NCBI GenBank assembly: GCA_965203305.1
Contig: OZ241874.1
Location: 992,001-1,056,000 of the forward strand
DNA length: 64,000 nt
Origin: Bin80 sp965203305
Lineage (GTDB): Bacteria; Bacteroidota; Rhodothermia; Rhodothermales; Bin80
Direction: 5' to 3'
Positions 35,519-44,371 of this stretch are shown piece after piece. Each line of letters opens with the position of its first letter. Position 1 is the first letter of the stretch. A program made the translations under genes and the position numbers. The notes beneath the pieces were generated by a model. The model saw only the letters and a program-made list of their open reading frames with translations. It did not search any database and was not told the origin of the DNA.

Positions 35519-36326
35519 AACATGAGACGTATTGATGCCAAAATTCGTATTTGGTCAACCAATATACGCCTCCGCTGGCACACGAATTACCTTTCCAATC
35601 AACGGACTTAATTCGATGAACTAGCACATCAACTGGTACTAAAGACTTCAAAAAATAACCGCGATTGTTTGGTTTGGGATCAACGATCACCCGTTTTGGT
35701 GAGGCCCCGAAGACGAATATATCAAAATCGTTCTTGTTGGAAAACAAAAAATCTTTTGTACCAACGATGTTGGCGGGAGGTAGTATTCTGAGATCATCAC
35801 CTACCGATTTGTCAAACACAAAGAAACTGGTTGGTACATGATGATCTTTTCCATCTATCACAAAGCAATCTCTTCCTAAATCTGTAATAGACTTTATTCT
35901 CACATTTAGGGGAATAATGCTTTGCCGTGTATGTTTTCTGTACACATTGGGCAGGATAAATCCTATAGTTTGGACATTTGGGAATGACAGAGAGTGCTTA
36001 ATAAATAATTTTGATAAAGAATGATAACGCCCATAAGGGGGATTGCCGAAAATCAATACTTTATCCGCATTACTTGGAATCGTGAATTTCAGGTAATCCT
36101 GTCTGATTATACTTGAATGCTTCGGGTCAATGTCAATACCTAATTTGTTAGGATGATTCACTGCATTCAAGAACGCTCCTGCACCTGCTGCTGGTTCAAT
36201 AATTAAATCATACTGCAGAATATCTCCTAATGCATCCAAACAGCGTTGTACGACATGACTTTTAGTATAATATTGATCAAATGCCTGACCAGCCGTAGAT
36301 GGCGGGATTCTGTTTCGCTGGTGCAT
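35511..36326 (-). CDS. Type II DNA adenine methyltransferase (NPPY class)
   Basis: 271 residues. SAM-binding motif I LIIEPAAGAGAFL at about 43-55, acidic motif II LGIDIDPKH, and catalytic motif IV GNPPYGRYHSL near 94, as in N6-adenine methyltransferases that modify DNA. The C-terminal half (target recognition) has no recognisable domain. Intact, with ATG at 36326 and an 8-nt overlap with the downstream nuclease gene, the layout of a compact restriction-modification pair. The local sequence is visibly more A+T-rich than the flanking core genes, suggesting acquisition by transfer. The modification half appears functional even if the nuclease is broken. Confidence 0.85.
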   Translation of the reverse strand: MHQRNRIPPSTAGQAFDQYYTKSHVVQRCLDALGDILQYDLIIEPAAGAGAFLNAVNHPNKLGIDIDPKHSSIIRQDYLKFTIPSNADKVLIFGNPPYGRYHSLSKLFIKHSLSFPNVQTIGFILPNVYRKHTRQSIIPLNVRIKSITDLGRDCFVIDGKDHHVPTSFFVFDKSVGDDLRILPPANIVGTKDFLFSNKNDFDIFVFGASPKRVIVDPKPNNRGYFLKSLVPVDVLVHRIKSVDWKGNSCASGGVYWLTKYEFWHQYVSCYE

Positions 36327-36427
36327 CAGGCTGCCATGTTTCTCAGCGTTCTGGCGATGTTCCGTTCTGTCATGGCTACGGGGGCTCTCTGCTTGCGTGA
36401 TACACCTGCATTACCTTCCGAGACCAT
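36326..36427 (-). CDS. Small basic ORF upstream of methyltransferase
   Basis: 33 codons from ATG 36427: MVSEGNAGVSRKQRAPVAM then TERNIARTLRNMAA. Its stop TGA overlaps the methyltransferase ATG (TGATG), so it would be translationally coupled. It is too short for a full helix-turn-helix C-protein. It might be a leader peptide, the tail of a lost gene, or chance. Low confidence. Confidence 0.25.
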   Translation of the reverse strand: MVSEGNAGVSRKQRAPVAMTERNIARTLRNMAA

Positions 36428-36770
36428 CCCGGTTCCAGCTTTGCGGATTTTGCTGGATAAATCTCAATTCAATAGCCGGGATTCTTGCAGATATCTCTTT
36501 GCCCTGCATCCCCTTCTGGCAGGCCATTATCTGTATGCCATGGCATCAAATGCAGAGGGATATTCTGCTGGCTTTATATCCAGATTCTGGGCTATTTTTC
36601 CGTCAGTCCAACAGCCACTGCTTCATCCGCCTGTCCAGAACATCTGACTCTCGACTCACCAAATTTCGAATATGATTGTGCCAGGCCTCATTATCATCGG
36701 GATGTTTTCTGGCCAGCTGTGCCAAGTCCTGGTAGACTTCAATCAGAGCCTGCCTCGTGCCTGATTCATA

Positions 36771-38852
36771 ACTGAAGTTACCCCCTTTTTCGTAGGAATC
36801 AGGCGATTCTGCTGCTCTCTTGTTTCTGCGTTACCCCCCACAGGAGCTCTCTGAGAGCGATTTTCCCCTGTTTTTCGTGAATTGTTGGTGTGTTTTCCCC
36901 CAGAATATGTGTCCATGTATTACTAAAATTTATTTTTGATTTTTGATCATTTTTCTTGCTTTTTATTTCTTTATTGCGTATATTAGACACAGCAATTCAC
37001 CAATTTATGTGTCCATGTATGTTGATGTTATCCCCAACAGAAATTCCAATCCAACCTGGCTCGTTCGCAAGTCCCAGAGAGTCAATGGCAAAGTCGTCAA
37101 GCAGACGCTGTCCAATATCACCAAACTCCCTCCAGAGACCCGAGAGATTCTCCGGGAAACCTTCCGCGGAAACTTCTCCATGGAGGATCTCACCGCGGCC
37201 TGTGAGATCAAAAGCAACAAGCCCCACGGACATGTGGCCGCCGTCCTGCATGTGATGCAGGACTTGGGGATTGCCGAACTCCTCGGACCGAAGAATACCC
37301 GGAACCGCCGCGTGCTTCTTGGCGCAATTGCCGCACGGGTGCTCAAACCCGGGAGCAAGCTGTCCACCAGTTCCTTTCTGGATGCCCAGACCACCTCTAC
37401 CACCCTGAACGAAGAACTGAAGCTCAAGCGCGTGAATGCGGATGATCTCTACAAGGCCATGGATGAACTGGTGCAGCGCAAGCCGGACGTGGAATGTGCC
37501 CTGGCCAAACGGCACCTGGACGAAGGTGCCATGGTGCTCTATGATGTGACCAGCAGCTACGTGGAGGGCAAAAAGAACGAGTTGGCCGAGTATGGCTACA
37601 ACCGGGACGGGAAGAAGAACAAGAAGCAGGTGGTCATCGGACTGATGACCGACCAGGAGGGCTGTCCGGTCTCTCTGGAGGTCTTTCGCGGGAATACGAA
37701 GGATACCGCCACGCTGCGCACACAGATCACCAAGATTCGCGAGAGTTTCGGGATGCAGAAGGTCGTCATGGTGGGAGATCGGGGCATCCTGCAGAATGCC
37801 GAGCTGAACAAAGAGATCATCCCGGTGGGACTGGACTGGATCACTGGCATGCGCCGGAGCGAGATTCAGTCGGTCGTGGAACAGACGAATTTCCAGATGA
37901 GCCTGTTTGACGAGCAGGATCTGGTGGAGGTTCACTGTGATCTATACCCGAAGGACAAGCTGGTTCTGTGCCGGAATCCCTTGCAGGCGGAGAAAAGCAA
38001 ACGCCAGCGGGAGGAGTTGATCCCCAAGACGGAAGCCGCCCTGAATCGCATTGTTGCCGCGACCCAGCGGGAGTCCCGCCCCCTGACCGACGCAGCAGAG
38101 ATCGGCGCACGGAAGGAACGCGTGCTGCTAAAGTACAAGATGCGAAAATACTTCACGCTGAAAATAGAAGAGGGACATTTTTCCTACACGCGCAACGAGG
38201 AAGCCATCCAGCAGGCCGCGCGGCTGGATGGCATCTATGCGATCCGCTCCAGCCTGCAAGAGCAGCCCAAAGAGGAACTGGTCTCCAATTACAAGCGGCT
38301 GTCTCTGGTGGAGATTGCGTTCCGTACGCTCAAAACCTTCTCGCTGCGGATCCGCCCGATTCATCACCGCAAGAAGGAGCGGGTAGTAGCGCATGCGTTC
38401 CTGTGCATGCTGGCGTACTATGTGGAGTACCACATGCGCAAGAAGCTGGCACCGATGTTGCTGGCAGAGGATGATCCCAAGGGGAAACAAACCCAGCGAA
38501 GCACCCCGGTAGCGCCGGCACAGCCCTCGCCCAGCAAGAAGAAAAAAGCCCGCACCAAAAAGACAGAAAACGGGCAGAAAGCCATGAGCTTTGTGGATCT
38601 GATGGAGAACCTGTCTGGACTGTGCCGGATCATTGCCGTGCCGAAATTCCCCAAAGATACAGACGAAGAAATCACCCTGATCAAGGATATCAACGACACC
38701 CAAAAACTGGCATTCTCGCTCTTGGGACTCAAGTTGCTGGGGAAAAAATCCGATTCCTAGAGTCGGAAAACCGTCCAATTTTACAAAAAAAATACCCCCC
38801 ATTCCCAAGGAATCTCGTACCTCGTCAAAACGAAAAAGGGGGTAACTTCAGT
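36771..38852. mobile_element. Complete IS1634-type insertion sequence (2,082 bp)
   Basis: Perfect 22-bp terminal inverted repeats, 36771-36792 (starting ACTGAAGTTACCCCC) and 38831-38852. The insertion is flanked by CATA at 36767-36770 and 38853-38856. It contains one transposase gene. Removing it restores a small ORF, so both ends are fixed by two independent lines of evidence. Confidence 0.93.
37015..38760 (+). CDS. IS1634-family (IS4-superfamily) DDE transposase
   Basis: 581 residues from ATG 37015, where the protein begins MYVDVIPNRNSNPTWLVRKS as in the family; the frame is open further upstream but without protein character. Catalytic triad region: VLYDVTSSYVEG (first Asp), KVVMVGDRGI (second Asp) and LVEIAFRTLKTFSLRIRPI with HHRKKERVVAHAFLCMLAY (Glu in the YREK-like helix). 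Full length and undamaged, so the element may still be active. Upstream TTGCGTATATTAGA resembles a promoter. Confidence 0.93.
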   Translation: MYVDVIPNRNSNPTWLVRKSQRVNGKVVKQTLSNITKLPPETREILRETFRGNFSMEDLTAACEIKSNKPHGHVAAVLHVMQDLGIAELLGPKNTRNRRVLLGAIAARVLKPGSKLSTSSFLDAQTTSTTLNEELKLKRVNADDLYKAMDELVQRKPDVECALAKRHLDEGAMVLYDVTSSYVEGKKNELAEYGYNRDGKKNKKQVVIGLMTDQEGCPVSLEVFRGNTKDTATLRTQITKIRESFGMQKVVMVGDRGILQNAELNKEIIPVGLDWITGMRRSEIQSVVEQTNFQMSLFDEQDLVEVHCDLYPKDKLVLCRNPLQAEKSKRQREELIPKTEAALNRIVAATQRESRPLTDAAEIGARKERVLLKYKMRKYFTLKIEEGHFSYTRNEEAIQQAARLDGIYAIRSSLQEQPKEELVSNYKRLSLVEIAFRTLKTFSLRIRPIHHRKKERVVAHAFLCMLAYYVEYHMRKKLAPMLLAEDDPKGKQTQRSTPVAPAQPSPSKKKKARTKKTENGQKAMSFVDLMENLSGLCRIIAVPKFPKDTDEEITLIKDINDTQKLAFSLLGLKLLGKKSDS

Positions 38853-38911
38853 CATAAAACGCCGATAGTTCTTCCCTGTCAGAATCAGGGCAAGTAGCTT
38901 TGCGCCTTCTC

Positions 38912-39977
38912 TCAGGGGAGAATGGATTCCAGCCGGGATCCCATTTGGGCACTGTCATGGAGTGGTCCCAGAATGCTCAAATTCGGAAACGACTGGGTGA
39001 TGACACACAATCGCACAGTCCTCTCTTTGAATGTCAAAGTATTTCCGGCTTTTTCAATCAGACAGAACAGTCGTCCCAGCTTGCCTGCCACCCTTCCTGT
39101 GGTTCCAAACCCCGAAAATGGATCCAGTACCATGTCTCCGATAAACGAGTAGTACCGGATTACGCGTTCCGCCAGTGCTTCGGGAAACACAGCGGGATGC
39201 TGCTTGTGATGCGCAGGGGGAAAATCTGCCATATATTGGTGCGTTCACAATCGTCTGCAATCCGTGACTCTCTGACGGCATCCTGATCAGGATGTTTGCG
39301 CAGGTTCCAGTCAATGAACCGGGTGGTTCTTTTTCTGTAAACGGTCACACTTTCTGTTACGGTTACCGGCTTGTATTGCAGGGTCTGCCGCAAAACGACA
39401 CCCTCGCCCAAGATGCCATCCAGCCCCTTCTGGTTTCTGCCAGATGATGTCATCAATAAACTCAAATCCGATACGGTCCAGCATTCCATGCAGGTCAAAT
39501 GTGATGGGGAGTCTCCGGCTGGATGCCCCTCTATGAGCTCTGCGGACGAGGACAGGGCTGGCATTGACAACCAGAAACCTTCCCTCGCTTAACAGGGAAT
39601 GGCACAACTCAAACACTTCTCCAAGACATTTCAGGTAGTCTGCATAACTGGTGCTCTCGTAGTACTCTGGTTTGGCATTAAAGCAGGGAGGAGATGTAAA
39701 AATCAGTTGTACAGCCCCCGCAGGGTAACTGCCAGGCACTTCCAGACAGTCGCCAGGCACAGGAGTGGAGGGAATTGGAGGAAAACTGATTTGCCCGTTG
39801 CTGCGCTTGGGTTTTGGAGGCCGAGGGGCAGAGCATCGTTTCCGTGCGATGAAAAGATCTGTAGAGGAGAACTACCTTGCCTTCTGCCACACGAACCTCT
39901 CCAACCTGCTCCTGTCCGTCTTTGTCTGGCAGCAGGGCAACCCTCCACTGCCCCGTACGGTCATCATATTCCGGCAA
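38912..39977 (-). pseudogene. DNA methyltransferase (N4/N6, beta-type order), multiply frameshifted
   Basis: Three consecutive minus-strand frames together make one methyltransferase. The first holds motif IV LIFTSPPCFNAKPEYYES and IDDIIWQKPEGAGWHLGRG. The second holds VVLRQTLQYKPVTVTESV and up to ERTNIWQIFP. The third holds PAHHKQHPAVFPEALAER, then motif I VLDPFSGFGTTGRVAGKLGR. Motif IV before motif I is the beta-class order of the N4-cytosine/N6-adenine family. Frame changes map to 39401-39409 (one extra base) and to the G5 run at 39216-39220 (one base missing). A further upstream frame (LPEYDDRTGQWRVALLPDKD) may be its N-terminal part, implying a third shift near 39850. Dead as read. Confidence 0.8.
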
Positions 39978-40369
39978 CCCAAGACTGAATGGCGTTTCGG
40001 ACAGATTTTGCGTTCATATTTTTCCGGAAAATATCTGTATGTGCCTTTTCGGTGATGAGGTTTCAGATACCTTGTATATCCTTGGGTGCAACCCATAATG
40101 AGGCATGCAGGTTCCTGTGAAGTGCATTATGTGAACATCATGTCGTGCAATGAATTTCTGGATAAGAACCAGAGAAGCGGGTACAAGAAAGTAGTGCCAG
40201 AGAGTTGACGGGAGCGGGAAAGGGGATTGCATACAGAACTGCTCCGCAGGATTATTTTTATGTTTGTGCCGCTAAGTTGAATCGGGTATTCCGCTTCATG
40301 CCGAACGATGACTTTCCCTGATCACCCTGTCCTCCCGGATGACGAGCATGTTCATGTACGGGAAGAAAT
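39978..40369. other. Gene-free stretch
   Basis: About 390 bp between the methyltransferase remnant and the 3' end of the DUF5916-type gene. Nothing recognisable as gene or RNA; the part nearest 40000 may contain more of the decayed methyltransferase N-terminus. Confidence 0.4.
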
Positions 40370-42865
40370 TCAGTTCAGGAACTTATAGCTGAACTTGATC
40401 AACAGTACGTTCACAGGGGGAAGGTGAAATGTATCCCGCAACTGGTTCGGGGTGGACTGGTCGAATGGGGAAGCCCCCGTTACGCGAAACAGGTCCCGAT
40501 CATCATCGGTTGAGCGAGACTGCGACCATACAACATACAGTGCAGATCCCGGGCGGTATTCCCAGCGGGCCACAGCGTTTGTCTGGAATCGGCTGAACGC
40601 AAAGTCATACCGCTTGGGCCATGCCGAAACAGGGACAAGTGTATCCCGGTCCTGCAACAATTCAAGATTGCTGTACTGCCCACGGGCGACAAACAGCTGG
40701 CCGTAAAACTGAATGGAAAGCCTCGGCGACAGGGTGATGCCAGTACGCAGGACAATATCTGCAGCCCGTGTATTTCGTTGCCCGAAGACAGGCACATAAT
40801 GGTTCCCCTGCTCATCCCACGGCCGGCGTACGGAGAGTACACTGGCCAGATCTGGAGTTTCGGGAATGGGGGTCCAGTTTTCTGTCTCGGAAGGATCCTC
40901 ATCGCTTTCCTGCCCGATCCGCAGAGAGGCATCACGATAGGAAAAAGCCTCATTGGCCGCCCATGCGGTCGTATTCTGCTCCCGACTAACCGTAACCTCC
41001 ACGGACAGGTCAAGGTTGGGAGTTGCGGCCCAATGAAGCTCAAGTTCGGGTGCCAGCATCTGCCCTCCATCCGCATGCATCATTCCCTCCAGTGATGGCT
41101 CAAGCACCCACTTGCGCCGGGTATCGGTTCTGTATTCCACCTCGAATTCCATTTCCCGCGGACGGGCTCGTGCATCCAGGCCGCGAGTCTCAAAATCGTC
41201 ATACCCTCCAAAGAGATAGTCAGACTGAATGTTCACCTCAAGCTCGTCATAGCCATTCAGAAACCAGTCAGAAAAGAAGAAAGTGCCAAATCCGTCATGT
41301 AGCAGCCTGTCATACGAAAGCCCGCCCCCCACGAAAAAAAATGCAGAAGCTCGCCGGAAGGGCCCGAATGGCTCCCCGCCATTGATTTGATGGGCAACCC
41401 CGCCCGAGAGGTTGATGTAATTATTGCGGCGCAAGCGTCCGATATCATTCGGATTGTATCCGCTGCTGATTACAGCCAGGTCGGTGGAAAAATTCCATAT
41501 GCTGCGCTGGCGATCTATGCCCAGGGTAAAGGCAACCCCCTGTTCGGTCTCACGGTCTTCTGTACGATGCGCCGCACTGAACTGGCCGGACAGACTGTAC
41601 CGGTTATTGAGGATGCGGATGTCCCAGTCAGTTCCGCCTGTATAACTTCTTTTCCCGTGAATGCTGTTATAGAAGGTGGCAATGCCTCCTATGCTGGACA
41701 GGTCGCCAATTCGCTGCTTCACCCGTCCCACGCCATAGTGATTTTCCAGGCGAAAGGCATCTCCGGTAGATGCGCCGAAAAATCCAAAATCCAGTCCGTT
41801 TTCTGTACGTCCAGAGAGCTTGGCAGCACCGATCACATCGGCTTGTGATCCTACCCGACGTGTATACAAGAGCGCACCGCCTCGCACAACATTGTACTCA
41901 AAAACAGCAATCCCCTCCGTGAAGAACGGACGTTTTTCCGGGAAGAAGGTCTCAAAGGCCGTCAGGTTCAACTCGGCCGGATCAGCTTCAACCTGACCGA
42001 AATCAGGATTCACAGTTCCGTCCAGTGTGATGTTGGAAGACAGTCCGATCTTCATGTCTGCTCCGATCTCTGCCGTAAAGGATGATGTGGCAGCCTCTGA
42101 GTCACGAGTGGCATTCCCAACTGCATAGGGAGTGATCTGAACATTGCGCCGGGGGCGAATTTCGGTAATCCCTTCCAGGATTCCGTACTGGGCGACGATC
42201 CCGCTGCTCCGCTCGGTACGCGGAATCAGAACCCAGTCGCTCACCTCTCCCAGCCGTGGAATCATGCGCCGGAAGTTGATTCCCCAGCGCTGGACGGCTG
42301 TATCCGAGAAGCGAAGCATTGTGAACGGGATCCGCATTTCCACGATCCATCCCTCTGGAGTGCGGCGGGCCGCACTCCGCCATACGGCATTCCAGGAAGT
42401 GTCAAAATCAAATCCTTCTCCTCCACCAGGCCCCCGATTCCCTGTATAAATCCCGTCTGCCTGCACTCCTGCGGCGTTCACGGCAAAATTGTAGGCTGTT
42501 TTCCGGTCAAAGTAGGAGTCAATGGATGCGATGAACCAGTCTGCCTGATTAAATTCATCCCTGCGCCCAAGAGTGCTGCGGATTTCTTCCGGTTCCGTAT
42601 CCCGGAGGACTGCACTGATAAAGATCTGGCTGTTTCCATAGAGAACCCGAACTTCGGTTTGCTGGGTAGCTGCTTTTCCTTCATCTGGAGAATACTGGGT
42701 AAATCCTGTGGCGACGGATGCTTCCAGCCATGCCTCTTCGTCAAGCAGTCCATCAATACGGATGTCCTGCGAGACATAGGATGTGGAAAGCACACAGTCT
42801 TCAGGGCAGTCGGGAGAGAGAACTGCAGCGATACCTGCAAAAAGAGCGGATACAGCGAGGAGCAT
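40370..42865 (-). CDS. Outer-membrane protein with CBM9-like N-domain and DUF5916-type barrel
   Basis: 831 residues with a signal peptide (LLAVSALFAGIAAVLS). Residues ~30-230 look like the family-9 carbohydrate-binding fold found in these proteins: IRIDGLLDEEAWLEA, WFIASIDSYFDRKTAYNFAVN, GWIVEMRIPFTMLRF. The rest is a beta-barrel-like region beginning with DGTVNPDFGQVEADPAELNL and ETFFPEKRPFFTEG, the signature of DUF5916 proteins of Bacteroidota. Likely located in the outer membrane; ligand unknown. Stands alone, 32 bp downstream of rnhA on the same strand. Confidence 0.85.
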   Translation of the reverse strand: MLLAVSALFAGIAAVLSPDCPEDCVLSTSYVSQDIRIDGLLDEEAWLEASVATGFTQYSPDEGKAATQQTEVRVLYGNSQIFISAVLRDTEPEEIRSTLGRRDEFNQADWFIASIDSYFDRKTAYNFAVNAAGVQADGIYTGNRGPGGGEGFDFDTSWNAVWRSAARRTPEGWIVEMRIPFTMLRFSDTAVQRWGINFRRMIPRLGEVSDWVLIPRTERSSGIVAQYGILEGITEIRPRRNVQITPYAVGNATRDSEAATSSFTAEIGADMKIGLSSNITLDGTVNPDFGQVEADPAELNLTAFETFFPEKRPFFTEGIAVFEYNVVRGGALLYTRRVGSQADVIGAAKLSGRTENGLDFGFFGASTGDAFRLENHYGVGRVKQRIGDLSSIGGIATFYNSIHGKRSYTGGTDWDIRILNNRYSLSGQFSAAHRTEDRETEQGVAFTLGIDRQRSIWNFSTDLAVISSGYNPNDIGRLRRNNYINLSGGVAHQINGGEPFGPFRRASAFFFVGGGLSYDRLLHDGFGTFFFSDWFLNGYDELEVNIQSDYLFGGYDDFETRGLDARARPREMEFEVEYRTDTRRKWVLEPSLEGMMHADGGQMLAPELELHWAATPNLDLSVEVTVSREQNTTAWAANEAFSYRDASLRIGQESDEDPSETENWTPIPETPDLASVLSVRRPWDEQGNHYVPVFGQRNTRAADIVLRTGITLSPRLSIQFYGQLFVARGQYSNLELLQDRDTLVPVSAWPKRYDFAFSRFQTNAVARWEYRPGSALYVVWSQSRSTDDDRDLFRVTGASPFDQSTPNQLRDTFHLPPVNVLLIKFSYKFLN

Positions 42866-42897
42866 ACAGGATCAGGACAAAGTTTTTATCTCGTCAG

Positions 42898-43341
42898 TCA
42901 GGGACTGTCTGGGAGAGTGCGTGCCTCCACGGCAAGCTCATCCACCAGGTTATTGAGTCTGTTGTTGGCGTGTGCTTTAACTTTGATCCATTCAACACGG
43001 TGCCTTTGGGCTTCATTCCATAACTCCTGCCACAGATCCTGATTCTTGACAGATTCACGATTTGAGTTCATCCATCCATTTGATCGCCACTTGTGAATCC
43101 AGTGATCCGTAAACGCCCTCTTAAGATACTGACTGTCTGTATGAAGTTTTACAATACAGGATTCTTTCAGGGCTTGCAGAGCTTTTAGGGCTGCAGTGAG
43201 TTCCATGCGATTGTTCGTCGTATTCGGTGAATTTCCCGAAATGATCTTTTCGCGCTTGTCACACAGGAGGATGGCGGCCCAGCCGCCTCTTCCCGGATTC
43301 CCCTCACAGCTCCCGTCCGTATAAATTGTTACCGTTTTCAT
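42898..43341 (-). CDS. rnhA: Ribonuclease HI
   Basis: 147 residues. Cuts the RNA strand of RNA-DNA hybrids. Catalytic pattern: YTDGSCEGNPGRGGWA (Asp), NNRMELTAALKAL (Glu), LHTDSQYLKRAF (Asp) and a C-terminal VDELA (Asp), with the basic handle KWRSNGWMNSNRESVKNQDLW. The C-terminal catalytic loop is KAHANNRLNN rather than the common KGHAGHPENE but keeps His. Divergent from obgE, with start codons only 13 bp apart, so each promoter must lie within the other gene. Confidence 0.95.
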   Translation of the reverse strand: MKTVTIYTDGSCEGNPGRGGWAAILLCDKREKIISGNSPNTTNNRMELTAALKALQALKESCIVKLHTDSQYLKRAFTDHWIHKWRSNGWMNSNRESVKNQDLWQELWNEAQRHRVEWIKVKAHANNRLNNLVDELAVEARTLPDSP

Positions 43342-43354
43342 TTTGTGTCTGTCA

Positions 43355-44371
43355 ATGCGATTTGTAGATCAAGTTACGGTGTATGTAAGAAGTGGCAATG
43401 GAGGAGCGGGCAGTGTGGCCTTCCGGCGCGAAAAGTATGTCCCGAAAGGTGGCCCGGCAGGAGGGGACGGAGGGCAGGGCGGTTCCGTCATTCTGAAAGC
43501 AGACAAGCACCTGTATACCCTTTTGGATCTGCGATACAATCCGCATCAGCGAGCACCCGGAGGAGAGGGAGGACAAGGGAATAATCGTACAGGAAAAGAT
43601 GGTCAGGATCTGGTTTTGCGTGTCCCCTGCGGCACAGTCGCTCGACTCTCGGACAGCGGCGAACTTCTCGGTGAAGTAGTGTTGCATGAAGACGAACTTG
43701 TACTGGCAAAGGGGGGAAGAGGTGGCAAGGGAAATGCGTTTTTCAGGTCTGCCACGCAACAGGTGCCGCGATACGCCCAATCGGGAGAGTCCGGGGAGGA
43801 AAAGAAAATTCTGCTGGAGTTGAAGATGCTGGCAGATGTAGGACTGGTGGGGTTCCCGAATGCGGGCAAGAGCACACTGGTTGCTTCCGTATCTGCAGCA
43901 CGTCCCAAGATTGCCGAGTATCCGTTTACTACGCTCACTCCCAGCCCGGGAGTAGTTCATGTGGATGAGTACCAGTCGTTCGTGATGGCAGACATTCCCG
44001 GCATTATAGAAGGGGCCAGTCAGGGAAAAGGCTTGGGCTTGCGTTTTCTTCGGCACATAGAGCGCAATGCAATCCTGCTCTTTCTGATTCCGGTGAACTC
44101 TGCCCGAATTGTATCGGAATTCAGGAATTTGCTGCAGGAACTCTGTAACTATGACACGAAGCTCCTGGAAAAGCAGCGATGTATTGCGCTGTCCAAAGCA
44201 GATTTGCTCCCCGCAGACGAGCAGGCTCGTTATCTGGAGCAGGCGCGGCAGCAGTTTGGCCCCGGGGAGCAGGTATTTCTGATCAGTGCAGTCGCCAATC
44301 TTGGACTGGATACGCTCAAGCGGGGCTTGTGGGAGCATATTCAGGAAGGGAAGGCAATTACAGAGGCATGA
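43355..44371 (+). CDS. obgE: Obg-family GTPase (ribosome assembly)
   Basis: 338 residues from ATG 43355 (MRFVDQVTVYVRSGNGGAGS); a TTG four codons earlier is less likely. N-terminal glycine-rich Obg fold (GGPAGGDGGQGGSVIL, QRAPGGEGGQGNN) to about residue 158, then the G domain with G1 GFPNAGKST, switch region YPFTTLTPSPG, G3 DIPGIIEGA, and SKAD as G4. It assists 50S assembly and couples it to nucleotide levels. First gene of a chain of overlapping genes (obgE-rluD-hisS-lgt-decarboxylase-rlmB). Confidence 0.96.
   Translation: MRFVDQVTVYVRSGNGGAGSVAFRREKYVPKGGPAGGDGGQGGSVILKADKHLYTLLDLRYNPHQRAPGGEGGQGNNRTGKDGQDLVLRVPCGTVARLSDSGELLGEVVLHEDELVLAKGGRGGKGNAFFRSATQQVPRYAQSGESGEEKKILLELKMLADVGLVGFPNAGKSTLVASVSAARPKIAEYPFTTLTPSPGVVHVDEYQSFVMADIPGIIEGASQGKGLGLRFLRHIERNAILLFLIPVNSARIVSEFRNLLQELCNYDTKLLEKQRCIALSKADLLPADEQARYLEQARQQFGPGEQVFLISAVANLGLDTLKRGLWEHIQEGKAITEA

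Larger units (their letters stand above)
36603..38958 (-). pseudogene. Small ORF (89 codons when rebuilt) split by the IS1634-type element
   Basis: The 5' part starts at ATG 38958, inside the end of the methyltransferase pseudogene but in another frame (MTVPKWDPGWNPFSPERRRK), and reaches the element at 38853. The 3' part runs from 36766 to the stop at 36603 (RQALIEVYQDLAQLARKHPD, ending DRRMKQWLLD). Removing the element and one CATA copy joins them through LSAFYESGTRQAL in one frame. The second half is strongly helical. Overlap with the methyltransferase end suggests it belonged to the same restriction-modification locus; function unknown. Confidence 0.6.

Noticed and set aside
36997..37935. 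312-codon minus-strand frame within the IS1634-type transposase
   Set aside because: Antisense shadow; the transposase has an intact catalytic triad and defined IS ends.
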